Of a stretch of 64,000 nt of DNA, positions 1 to 9,063 are shown one piece after another (positions within the stretch are counted from its first letter, which is position 1; the number at the start of each line of letters is the position of its first letter). Origin of the DNA: Saprospiraceae bacterium (GTDB lineage Bacteria > Bacteroidota > Bacteroidia > Chitinophagales > Saprospiraceae). Both the position numbers and the translations under genes were made by a program. Where the stretch lies: positions 62,001 to 126,000 of the forward strand of contig JADJTQ010000014.1 of the NCBI GenBank assembly GCA_016711125.1, given 5' to 3'. The notes beneath the pieces are model-generated. The model was not told the origin of the DNA. It did not search any database and worked only from the letters and a program-made list of their open reading frames with translations.

Positions 1-365
1 CAATTTTGGCAATCGAAGATGATCCTGCTTTACTCGATCTTCTAAAAATACATCTGGGTGATATCCACGGCCAGTTAGATACCACCGAAGATGGTATGGA
101 TGGATTGAAAAAAATTCTTGAAAATAGTTATGATCTCATTCTTCTGGATATCATGCTGCCCTCACTTGATGGCTTTGAACTGTCTAAACGCATCCGCGAG
201 CAACAGATTTCTACGCCGGTATTAATGCTGACTGCCAAGAGTGAGGAGATCGATAAAATACCTGGCCTGGAGATCGGAGCAGATGATTATGTAGTGAAAC
301 GATTTAGTATACGCGAATTGATTGCCCGCGTAAAAGCCTTATTGAGATGGGTCAATTTTAATTAG
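1..365 (+). pseudogene. Response-regulator receiver domain, cut by window edge and lacking its output domain
   Basis: The frame is open from the first bases, so the true start lies outside the window. It encodes a CheY-like receiver: the acidic pair in IEDD, the phospho-acceptor Asp in LILLDIMLP and the conserved Lys in YVVKRF are all visible. The usual Pro after that Lys is Arg. An OmpR-family regulator would continue for about 100 residues as a winged-helix DNA-binding domain, but here the frame stops right after the last receiver helix (ALLRWVNFN). The next bases already encode the middle of a histidine kinase, so a deletion probably fused the two genes. I infer a pseudogene. Confidence 0.75.
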
Positions 366-976
366 AAACGCTGATGATGAAGAGAAATCTCGGCATCGAT
401 GATCAGCAGAAGTATCGCAAGATAGTACATGATAGTAATTGAAAATCTATCCAAATTGATTGATCAACTCTTTGAATATTCAAAATTAGAGGCCCATGAG
501 ATCGTGCCTCGAAATGAGCCGTTTCAGCTATCGGATTTAATTCAGGACATCTTAATGAAATTTGAAATGATCGCTGCGCAAAAAAATATCCAGATAAATA
601 TGGAAGCTCCGTAAAACGTAACCATGGTATTTGCTGATATCGCGCTGGGAGAACGAGCTATTAGTAATTTGCTTGATAACTCGATAAAAATATGGTAAAG
701 AAAATGGCCAGGTTATCATAAGACTTGAAGGGACCACCTCAGCAGTAGCAATAGACATTAGTGACGATGGTCCCGGCATACCGGAACAAGAACAATCGTA
801 CATATTTGAACGTTATCACCGGGTGATCGCACCCAGACTGCATGTAAAGGAGCCAGTCTCGGATTGGACATTGTGAAAAAATCCTGGAAATACAAAATCA
901 AAGTATTCGCGTGCTTTCTGAATCAGGTAAGGGAGCAACATTTATTTTTAATCTCCCGGCATATCATCCGATATGA
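362..976 (+). pseudogene. Histidine kinase remnant (half of HisKA plus ATPase domain), multiply frameshifted
   Basis: Pieces in several frames line up as one kinase. First comes the end of the dimerisation domain (ETLMMKRNLGIDDQQKY, then LIDQLFEYSKLEA). Then come the N box (ISNLLDNSIK), the G1 box (DDGPGIP), a degraded G2 box (ASLGLDIVKK) and the final ATPase strand (GKGATFIFNLP). The H box with the phospho-acceptor His, and everything before it (membrane segments, sensor domain), are missing. At least three indels and a stop codon (612-614) interrupt the reading. The density of damage is higher than in neighbouring genes, so real decay is more likely than sequencing error alone. It was probably the partner of the preceding receiver. 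Confidence 0.75.
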
Positions 977-1013
977 AAATCTATTTGGATGATTACCTTG
1001 AGTCAAACTAAAA

Positions 1014-1047
1014 GCAGTCAGTCCTTTTGGTTGACTACGATTTTTTT
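1014..1047 (+). terminator. Possible intrinsic terminator after the two-component remnant
   Basis: GCAGTCA (1014-1020) can pair with TGACTAC (1032-1038) with one mismatch, and a run of seven T follows at 1041-1047. The stem is short, so this is tentative. Confidence 0.3.
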
Positions 1048-1106
1048 CAGTCCATTATCTAAACTTTAAGCCGTGTATTTGCATTAACTTGTTAATAAAA
1101 ATTGCT

Positions 1107-1526
1107 ATGACTCACAAGACATATAAAAAGGGTGATTTGTCGGTTATTTGGAAACCTGACCTCTGCATTCACTCGGCAAATTGCGTCAAAGGGCTGCCAG
1201 CCGTTTTTGACAATAGACGCAGGCCTTGGATTAACTTAGAGGAGGCCGACAGAGAAGCAATCATGCGGCAAGTGGAAAAGTGTCCTTCAGGCGCATTGTC
1301 TTTCACCCTCGAAAACAAAGACCTTCTGGAAAATCAACAAGGACACATAGTTCAGGTTATTGCGATCTCAAATGGTCCGCTCCAGGTAAATTCTACCTGC
1401 GAAATTGTGCGTGCAAATGGTGAAAAAGTGTTAAAAGAGCAGAAAAGTTTTTTTTGCCGATGCGGTGGGTCTTCAAACAAGCCTTTCTGCGATGGAACTC
1501 ATAAGAAAATTGGATTTCAAGATTAA
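1107..1526 (+). CDS. Divergent 4Fe-4S mono-cluster plus CDGSH iron-sulfur protein
   Basis: Two iron-sulfur modules in 139 residues. Residues about 10-70 match the divergent 4Fe-4S mono-cluster domain (Fer4_19 type), with CIHSANC (Cys20, Cys26) and CPSGAL (Cys59). Residues about 85-139 end in a CDGSH zinc-finger-like motif: Cys117, Cys119, Cys128 and His132 in CRCGGSSNKPFCDGTH are the usual three-Cys-one-His ligands of a 2Fe-2S cluster. The frame extends upstream to a TTG at 1089, but I chose the ATG at 1107. It starts a tight same-strand cluster with a DUF2007 gene, msrA and msrB, which suggests a redox or oxidative-damage role. The exact partner is unknown. Confidence 0.85.
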   Translation: MTHKTYKKGDLSVIWKPDLCIHSANCVKGLPAVFDNRRRPWINLEEADREAIMRQVEKCPSGALSFTLENKDLLENQQGHIVQVIAISNGPLQVNSTCEIVRANGEKVLKEQKSFFCRCGGSSNKPFCDGTHKKIGFQD

Positions 1527-1536
1527 ACCATACAAG

Positions 1537-1764
1537 ATGGATGATAACAATCAGTGGGTCAAAGTATTTACCTCCCCCAGCGAGGTACTGATAGCTTTAC
1601 TAAAAGGCAAAATGCACGAGGCCCAGATACCAGCGGTAGAACTAAGTAAGAAAGATACGGTGTACAATGTGTTGGGAGAGATCAATCTTATGGTGCCACA
1701 AGATCACTTGCAAGATGCATTGGACGTTGTAGAGGTATTTAAAGATGAGGGTGAATTCATATGA
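1537..1764 (+). CDS. DUF2007-family small protein (putative signal-transducing)
   Basis: A 75-residue protein with the beta-alpha-beta pattern of the DUF2007 family: VKVFTSPSEVLIALLKGKM near the start, and a C-terminal helix containing DALDVVEVF. Family members are small ACT-like proteins of unproven function. The ATG at 1537 lies 10 bases after the CDGSH gene stop, and the last codons overlap the msrA start (ATGA-type overlap at 1761-1764), so translation is probably coupled. The longer frame from 1465 runs inside the CDGSH gene and is not used. No signal peptide or membrane segment is visible. Confidence 0.75.
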   Translation: MDDNNQWVKVFTSPSEVLIALLKGKMHEAQIPAVELSKKDTVYNVLGEINLMVPQDHLQDALDVVEVFKDEGEFI

Positions 1765-2303
1765 ATAATAAAGAGACAGCCACCTTTGGTGCCGGATGTT
1801 TCTGGTGTGTCGAAGCAGTTTTTCAAGATCTGGTCGGTGTTGGGAAAGTGGTCAGTGGCTACATGGGTGGATCAATAAAAAACCCAACCTATCGGGAAGT
1901 GTGTTCTGGCCATTCGGGTCATGCTGAGGTTACCCAGATTGTTTTTGATCCAGACAAGATTCGATTTGATCAACTCCTTGAAGTTTTTTGGAGTACACAC
2001 GATCCAACGACGCTAAACAGACAGGGCCACGATCGCGGTAGTCAGTACCGCTCAGTTATATTTTTTCATAATGAGGCTCAAAAGCTGACTGCCGAAAAGT
2101 CAAAAAAGGAAGTAGCTGAAGATCTCTGGGAGGACCCAATTGTGACTGAAATAATCCCATTGGAAGTATTTTATCCTGCGGAAAATTATCATCAGAATTA
2201 CTTTAATGAAAACCCCACAAATGGCTATTGCCGGGCCGTGATAAACCCAAAAATAGCCAAACTGCGATCTCATTTTGCTCACCTGCTTAAATCAGAAGTA
2301 TGA
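1761..2303 (+). CDS. msrA: Peptide-methionine (S)-S-oxide reductase MsrA
   Basis: Reduces the S epimer of methionine sulfoxide in proteins. The catalytic motif GCFWC sits at residues 12-16 with the nucleophile at Cys13. Other family blocks are visible: VSGYMGG, the GHAEVTQI strand, WSTHDPTTLNRQGHDRGSQY and YHQNYF. At 180 residues it is a typical single-domain MsrA. No signal peptide is seen, so it should be cytoplasmic. It overlaps the DUF2007 gene by four bases upstream and msrB by four bases downstream (2300-2303). The two reductases are therefore likely made together and cover both sulfoxide epimers. Confidence 0.96.
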   Translation: MNNKETATFGAGCFWCVEAVFQDLVGVGKVVSGYMGGSIKNPTYREVCSGHSGHAEVTQIVFDPDKIRFDQLLEVFWSTHDPTTLNRQGHDRGSQYRSVIFFHNEAQKLTAEKSKKEVAEDLWEDPIVTEIIPLEVFYPAENYHQNYFNENPTNGYCRAVINPKIAKLRSHFAHLLKSEV

Positions 2304-2704
2304 AGCTAAATTCATTAAGTGACGAAGAGACAAGAGTCATTTTGAACAAGGGCACCGAGCGTCCATTCACAGGAAGATTTAATCACCATGATGCTGAAGG
2401 TCTCTATCTCTGTAAGCAATGTGAGGCACCTTTGTATAGTTCGGATCACAAGTTTGTTTCTCATTGCGGTTGGCCTAGCTTTGATGATGAAATTGATGGT
2501 TCTGTAAAGCGTGTGACTGATGCAGATGGTCGTCGTACGGAGATTGTCTGTGCACAATGTGGAGGGCACCTGGGCCACGTTTTTAAAGGTGAGTACCAAA
2601 CACCCAAAAACCTCCGTCATTGTGTGAATTCGATCTCACTGAAGTTTGTACCGGTCGAATATTTGGACAATCCGGAAGCTGCACCGCATATAGAAATCGG
2701 ATAA
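2300..2704 (+). CDS. msrB: Peptide-methionine (R)-S-oxide reductase MsrB
   Basis: Reduces the R epimer of methionine sulfoxide. Two zinc-binding pairs are present, CKQC (Cys38, Cys41) and CAQC (Cys84, Cys87), along with CGWPSF, GGHLGHVF and the catalytic Cys108 in RHCVNS. The protein is 134 residues and cytoplasmic. Its ATG overlaps the msrA stop. The convergent LacI-type gene ends 35 bases downstream, so this closes the operon. Confidence 0.96.
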   Translation: MKLNSLSDEETRVILNKGTERPFTGRFNHHDAEGLYLCKQCEAPLYSSDHKFVSHCGWPSFDDEIDGSVKRVTDADGRRTEIVCAQCGGHLGHVFKGEYQTPKNLRHCVNSISLKFVPVEYLDNPEAAPHIEIG

Positions 2705-2739
2705 GATCTTTGGTACCTCTCGATGACGGGTTTGAAGTC

Positions 2740-3795
2740 TTACCAGTGAACTTTCCCTTCGGACCTGATGCTTACGGGGCCACTCGAACCGCGGATGATC
2801 AGTGAAGTCTTTAGGGTAAAGGTCTCATTTTGAATATCCATTTCTTCGTCTGCATTAATGCGACTAATCAGCCGCTTTGCTGCTGTTTTGCCAATTTCGC
2901 GGGCAGGATGATCCACAGTGGTGAGTTGAGGCTTTAGAATGGAAGCAATCGGATCATTATTAAATCCGACAATCGAGATCTCATCCGGTATTGCAATACC
3001 TAATTTTTGCAGATGCAAAACAGCACTAACAGCCGTGGTATCATTGGCTGCAAATATTGCATCTGGTAGCTGGTCTAATATCAGGAGCTTTTCTACGGCC
3101 CTGACCCCTGCAGCTTCACTCAGGTTTTCGTAAATCAGCAATTGGGGGTTGATGGGCTTATTGTATCGTTTAAGGGCGGCCAGATAGCCATCCTTGCGGT
3201 CACGATATACATTTCTTTCTGGCGATCCTGCAAAATGGGCTATATAATCATGCCCTAAACTGATGAGGTACTCGGTTGCATGATATCCGGCCTCAAAGTT
3301 GTCGATCACGACTTTGTCGACATCCATCTCGTCGGCTACCCTATCAGCCATGACCAAAGGTATATTTTTGGCTTTGAAGAGGCGAATATGATCCATTGAT
3401 TTGGTGTTCATTGACAAAGAGATAATGGCACCATCAACGCTGCTAGACATCAAAGACATTACATTACGGATCTCCTTGGCCTCGTCATCCATCGATTGAT
3501 AGATCATCACATTGAAGCCAGCTTCATTGGCAATCTCCTCTATGCCGCTTATAAAAGTAGCTATGAAGGCACGGTCGATCTGCGGCACGACCACTCCAAT
3601 GTTATAAGATTTGCGGGTTCGGAGCCCTGCAGCCAGGGTGTTTAGACTGTACCCCATTTCATCAGCCATCGACCGGACCTTCTTGATGGTACTTTTTGCA
3701 ATTCCCTGTTGACCTCGTAGGGCGCGTGATACTGTCGTAGGTGAGATACCTAGCCGGTCTGCAATGTCATAGATCGTAATACGCTTATGCTCCAT
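2740..3795 (-). CDS. LacI-family transcriptional regulator
   Basis: A full-length 351-residue LacI/GalR protein. The N-terminal helix-turn-helix (ITIYDIADRLGISPTTVSRAL, residues about 6-26) is followed by the hinge-helix region (LAAGLRTRKSYNIGVVVP). The periplasmic-binding-like core runs to the end and includes the FAANDTTA and VGFNND blocks. It is divergent from the susC-susD locus across 197 bases that hold a perfect palindrome typical of LacI-family operators. I infer that it controls the SusCD genes, and possibly itself, in response to a sugar that cannot be named from sequence. Its 3' end faces msrB. Confidence 0.93.
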   Translation of the reverse strand: MEHKRITIYDIADRLGISPTTVSRALRGQQGIAKSTIKKVRSMADEMGYSLNTLAAGLRTRKSYNIGVVVPQIDRAFIATFISGIEEIANEAGFNVMIYQSMDDEAKEIRNVMSLMSSSVDGAIISLSMNTKSMDHIRLFKAKNIPLVMADRVADEMDVDKVVIDNFEAGYHATEYLISLGHDYIAHFAGSPERNVYRDRKDGYLAALKRYNKPINPQLLIYENLSEAAGVRAVEKLLILDQLPDAIFAANDTTAVSAVLHLQKLGIAIPDEISIVGFNNDPIASILKPQLTTVDHPAREIGKTAAKRLISRINADEEMDIQNETFTLKTSLIIRGSSGPVSIRSEGKVHW

Positions 3796-3876
3796 TAACT
3801 GAATTGAGTGTGACTACAACTTTCGCTATAGCCGAACAAAGATTGACAATCGAAATGAGAACTACAAAATGTTCTA

Positions 3877-3904
3877 TTGCAATCGATTTCGAAATCGATT
3901 GCAA
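3877..3904. promoter_or_regulatory. Perfect 28-bp palindrome, probable operator of the LacI-family regulator
   Basis: Every base from 3877 to 3904 matches its reverse complement: outer arms TTGCAATCGATT / AATCGATTGCAA around a TCGA core. LacI-family operators are typically palindromes with a central CG, as here. It lies between the divergent regulator and susC, 88 bases before the susC ATG, and overlaps the candidate -33 box. Confidence 0.7.
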
Positions 3905-3929
3905 ACATATTTATAAAGATGTATATTGT
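3898..3929 (+). promoter_or_regulatory. Tentative susC promoter overlapping the palindrome
   Basis: An ATTG at 3898-3901 and TATATTGT at 3922-3929 are 20 bases apart and resemble the Bacteroidota TTTG / TAnnTTTG boxes imperfectly. The upstream box lies inside the palindrome, which would suit repression. This is weak on motif quality alone. Confidence 0.35.
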
Positions 3930-3992
3930 GCTAAAATGGTTCCCTGTGGGCGAAGTTTATTTTTATATAGATCACTTTTAAAAGATTTAATT

Positions 3993-6900
3993 ATGGGTAT
4001 AAAACATCTACCGAGATTTTATTTACTGCTGGTTTTGTTTTTGACAATCAACCAGGTTCGAGCCAATAGATCCTTGATTTTTGATGATCGACCAGTTACC
4101 GGTACCATCTTATCAGATGATGGTCAGCCACTGATCGGGGTGACGATATTACTCAAGGGTACCAGTCAGGGTACTACTACCGATCTCGATGGCAAATACT
4201 CCATTGATGTTCCAGATCAAGGGGCAGTATTGATTTTTAGCTATACTGGGTATACCACCCTGGAAATCCAAGTTGGGACCCAGAATATGATTGATCTCAC
4301 CATGACATCAGATGTAGCCAATCTTGAGCAGGTTGTGGTCGTGGGTTACGGTACTGTAAAGAAAAAAGACCTGACGGGCTCCGTAGCTCAAATAGATGCT
4401 ACAAAGATTGCTCATCAGTCACCAAATTCGGTGACGGACATTCTCAGGGCAAACGTGCCCGGTCTCAATGTAGGCTTCTCCAGTAGTCCCAAGGGTGTTA
4501 GTGAACTCCAGGTGAGGGGAAAAAACACACTCACCGCAGGTTCCAGTCCCTTGATTGTAGTTGATGGAATGATTTTCAATGGTGACCTGGCCGATATCAA
4601 TCCGTCGGATATTGACAAAATTGATATCATGAAGGATGCGAGTTCAGCGGCTGTCTATGGAGCCAGAGGTTCTAATGGTGTGGTCCTGATCACCACAAAA
4701 AGAGGTGAAGAAGGTCGGCCAAGCATTAGCCTTAGCAGCAGCGTAGGCTTTGCCTCGAACGCGATTGTACATAAGCCATATGATCCTCAGGGTTATGCAA
4801 ATTGGAGAACTGATGTGTTTAAGAGCATCAATGTCAATAATGCATCGACACCAGGCAAGTTTGATAATCCAAATAACCTACCTGCAGGAGTATCATTGGA
4901 CCAATGGTTAGCATATGATGGGGCTCAGGGTGACCCAACCACTGCCTGGCTCAATCGAATCGGATTTCAAGACGTCGAAATTGGTAATTACCTCGCAGGC
5001 CGCAGTGTAAATTGGTACGATCAAATATTCCAGACCGGCTTGCGCAATGACCACACATTGAGTCTTTCAGGCACTAAAGATGAAGTGAAGTACTACTGGT
5101 CAATCGGACGAACCGACAATGAAGGTATTATAGCGGGTGAGCGTTTTCAGACCTTGAGATCTCGATTAAATATCGAAAGCAAGATCAATAGCTGGATTAC
5201 GGTAGGGGCGAATGCACAATTTGCAGACCGTGATGAGAGCTCAGTGCCCGCCGAATGGAATATGGTGACTCAGGATTCTCCATGGGGTTCAGAGCGTTCT
5301 GATGATGGCTCAACCTTACGATACAGTCCTCAAGATGACCCCGGTGCAGGCGCACGACACCCTTTTTTAAGAAGAACCTATACGGATAGACTGCAAAAAT
5401 TCAATACCTTAAATACCCGGGTTTATTCCACCATTACTTTACCGTTCGGATTTTCATATCAGTTTGCCTTCGCCAACCGGTTTGAATGGAATGATTTTTT
5501 TAATCATCAATCATCTGTGAGCCCTGAATGGGCCACCGGTACTGCTTTTCGTCAGCATACGAAAATTCAGGAATGGCAAGTAGACAATGTTATAAAATGG
5601 AACAAAACAATTGGTGACCACTCTTTGGACGCGACCTTTCTGGCCTATGCAGAAAAATTTAAGTATTTCAGAGACCGAACTACGGCGGGTATATTTGATC
5701 CCAGTGATGCACTTGGATATAATAACCTTTCTCTGGGTACATCGATTTCCCTGACCGGTGATGCTAGCCTAAATATCGGGGATGAGCAGAGCACTGGTGA
5801 CGCATTGATGGGTCGAATAAATTATGGGTTCCGCTCCAAATACCTGCTTTCTGCTTCGATGCGCCGAGATGGATATTCTGCCTTTGGGCAAAACAACCGA
5901 CGGGCGACCTTTCCAAGCATCGCCGGTGCCTGGGTGCTATCAGAAGAAAACTTCTTTAATTCAGAAGTAATTGATTTTTTGAAGATTAGACTCTCCTGGG
6001 GTGAAAACGGAAACCGGGAAATCGGTCGATATGCATCTTTATCGCAATTGGTGGCCGGTAAAAAACTTGATCGTGGATGGTAACGGTAACGTACAAACTG
6101 TTTCAACGCTTTCAAATACAACAATGGAAAATCTGGACCTGCGGTGGGAGCGTACTGCAGCCTGGAATTTTGGAGGTGATTTTAGCATCCTGGCCGGCAA
6201 GATCGACGGATCACTTGAATACTACAATATGACCACGACCGATCTCTTGGTGGAGCGGGCTTTGCCAAACGTCATAGGCTTTTCGAGCGTGTTTACCAAC
6301 CTGGGTGAAGTCCAAAATAAAGGAGTAGAGCTTTCATTAACCACCCGGAATATTGACCGGCAGTCTTTTGCCTGGAGTAGCATTTTTAACTTCTCCTTAA
6401 ATCGCAATAAAATAGTGAGTTTGTACGGTGATCTTGGTGAAGACGGAGAGGAATTAGATGACATTACAAATCGCTGGTTTATTGTTCACGCTATAGATGA
6501 AATATGGGGACTGAATGTCCAGGTGTTTATAAAACAAGTGAAGCTGATGCGGCCAATCGCTATGGGGTATTTCCCGGTGATTTTAAATTGCAGGACGTTA
6601 ATAATGATGGGGTTTATACAATTGACGACAATCAGTTTCTTGGTTTTAAGACACCGCGTTTCCGTTGGACTTTTGTCAATAATTTTAGATTTAAACAAAA
6701 TTTTGACCTGGCAGTAGAGCTTTATTCACAATGGGGACAAAAACGAATATTTAATCCGGCTAAAAATAGAGACGGATTTATCGACCGCACTAATTCACTG
6801 GAGACTCCATTTTGGACTCCAGACAATCAATTGAACAATTATGCCCGATTATTTTCCAGTGATGGTAGTGCCAGCTTTTCTGTGATCAGAAAGAATTCAT

Positions 6901-7130
6901 TTGTCCGGTTGCAAAATATCACCTTGTCGTACACATTACCTGGAAATGTACTGGATAAATTGAGTATCAAAGGTCTGAGATTTTATGGGAATATCCGGAA
7001 CGTCGGTGTTTTTGCGCCCGACTGGGACTTGTATGATCCGGAACCCAGAGCTAGCGAAGGGGATGGTAGCGAGGATGATCTAGTCCCTTCTCCGAGATAT
7101 TATACGCTTGGGCTCAATTTGACCTTATAA
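3993..7130 (+). CDS. SusC/RagA-type TonB-dependent outer-membrane receptor (two frame breaks)
   Basis: About 1045 residues after repair. In order: signal peptide (MGIKHLPRFYLLLVLFL...), a carboxypeptidase-regulatory-like beta sandwich (VTGTILSDDGQPLIGVTILLKG), a TonB box region (EQVVVVGYGTVKKKDLTGSV), a plug domain (LIVVDGMIF, YGARGSNGVVLITTKRG) and a 22-strand-type barrel to the C terminus. The ATG at 3993 is preferred over in-frame codons back to 3804 because the signal peptide starts there. The frame breaks near 6060-6065 (one extra base in an A6 run) and near 6505-6508 (one G missing from a G run); the second restores the frame. It should import glycans with the SusD protein. Sequencing errors are my first reading, a decayed receptor the second. 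Confidence 0.9.
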
Positions 7131-7161
7131 AAAAATTGTAGACTTTCTAATTTTCTTAATT

Positions 7162-8988
7162 ATGAAATTGAATACTATTAAAAAATACAATCTTCCGCTC
7201 ATTGTACTCCTGGTTTTGGCTACCGCCACTAGTTGTAAAAAGGAATTTCTGGAGCCTGAAGAGTTATCGTTTTTCACGCCGGGAAATGCTTTGAATACTG
7301 CAGATGGCATGAGAGCTCTATTGTCTCAAGCTATGACTAATTTGCGATCGGAGTGGTACGGCGACGGGGCTCCAATTATCACAGAAAATATTTTTTCTGA
7401 AGTGGCCGTGGAAGGCACCACTGATAAATCCGGACCTGCTCAAGACTTAAACCTTCTGATCTTACCTGACGCTAATTTAAATAGTGCGGACCGCAATAGA
7501 ATCGGATGGTTTTGGGATCAATGGTATGTCGGTATTAAATTTGCTAATACGGTCATTTCAAGAATTGATGACGCAACTTATGGGTCCGATGCAGAACGCA
7601 ATGAAATATTAGGAGCGGCATATTTTCACCGGGCTTATCGCTACTACCGGCTCACCCAACAATTTGGTGATGTACCGGCATTGGTCGAAGAGATTAGTTC
7701 TCCGAAATTGGATTTTGCTTCGACGACGCGTATGGCCATCCTGGAGAAGATTAAAGCTGATCTTGAGCAAGCCTCCGGTTGGTTACCCCCGGTAGTCGAC
7801 AAGGGCGAAGTCAGTAAAGGGGCGGCACTGCACCTGCTTACCAAAGTTAACTTGGCCATGGGTAATTTTGATGCGGCTATTACTTCAGCCAGTCAGGTTA
7901 TTGAAGGGGGTACTTATGCATTGATGACCTCACGATTTGGTTCGGAAAAGGACGATCCTGATCGAAATATCATATGGGATCTGCACCGACCAGAGAACAA
8001 GAGCATACCCGAAAATAAGGAAGCAATTCTGAATGTTGTCTCAAGATTAGGTTTTGAAGGGGCCGGAAGTGTCACCAGTGCCATGAGACAGGCAGTACCA
8101 CTATGGTGGCGATTTATCAATACTCCGGATGGTGCTAATGGAATGTCGGACAGTCCTGACGCGGAGATTGCTCATGTAAAGACTTTTGGAAGAGGCATTG
8201 GTCGTAATCGGGGAGTACCCTAAAGTACTAAAGATATCTGGAGAGACGATAACGACTTAAGACATAAATTTCCGAATTGGGTGCGTATGGAGGATGTGAC
8301 CTATAACGCTCCAAGTTTAAAGGCAGCTGGCAATCCTTTTTATAACAAACCACTTCAACTTTTTACCGATGATGGAGTAGTTTTGTGTTCAGATACCATC
8401 CGAAATTGGTACGATTGGCCTTTATATAAATTATTTATTCCTGATCCGGAAAATGCCAGGCCATCTGGAGGATACTCTGACTGGTACGTTTTTAGGTTGG
8501 CTGAAACATATCTCCTAAGAGCAGAGGCTAAGGTCTGGAAAGATGACCTCGCCGGAGCTGCTCAAGATGTTAATGCCATACGAAGTCGGGCAGGGGCAGA
8601 AGACCTATCGCCTGCGGATATGAATATCGGGACCATACTCGATGAGCGCGCCCGCGAATTGTATTATGAGGAGCCTCGAAATACAGAGTTGACCCGGATT
8701 GCTTTCATATTTGCGCAAACTGGTAAAACAGCGTATAATGGCAAAACGTACAACCTGAGTAATTTTCACCAAAATAATTTTTGGTTTGACCGGATTATGG
8801 AAACGACTCATTTTTATAATAAAGGGGTAAAAACGATCCACGGTGATGAATATACCATGAGTCCTTATCATGCCCTTTATCCGGTGCCTGCCAGTGCGAT
8901 TAATGCAAATACCCAGGGACGAATAAACCAGAATTTGGGATACCCGGGAGCGGATAAAAATGTACCACCCCTTACAACGGTCCAATAA
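7162..8988 (+). CDS. SusD/RagB-family glycan-binding lipoprotein (one in-frame stop)
   Basis: About 608 codons. A lipoprotein signal ends in ATATSCKKE, so the mature protein should be lipid-anchored at Cys25 and sit on the SusC pore. SusD hallmarks are visible: TPR-like helices (GAAYFHRAYRYYRLTQQFGDVP, given here as its family block), LRAEAKVW...DLAGAAQDVNAIRSRAG and LDERARELYYEE. An in-frame TAA at 8221-8223 interrupts it. The downstream codons stay in the same frame (STKDIWRDD...), and a TAT codon there would restore GVPYSTKD. It starts 31 bases after susC and is followed by a hairpin terminator. It is either a point error or a genuine nonsense mutation. Confidence 0.88.
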
Positions 8989-9003
8989 ATTTTATTCCTT
9001 TAA

Positions 9004-9045
9004 AATGGTGCTTTTCTGTGATAGAAAGCACCATTTATTATTTTT
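9004..9045 (+). terminator. Intrinsic terminator after susD
   Basis: AATGGTGCTTTTCT and AGAAAGCACCATT form a 13-bp stem with one bulged T, followed by an A/T-rich tract with five T. It lies 16 bases after the susD stop, so the next gene probably has its own promoter or depends on readthrough. Confidence 0.75.
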
Positions 9046-9063
9046 ACGAATAATTTGCTCTAG

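Noticed and set aside
8221..8223. Stop-codon recoding (TAA as Tyr)
   Set aside because: TAA ends many intact genes here, such as rpsL, rplC and eno, so recoding would be lethal.
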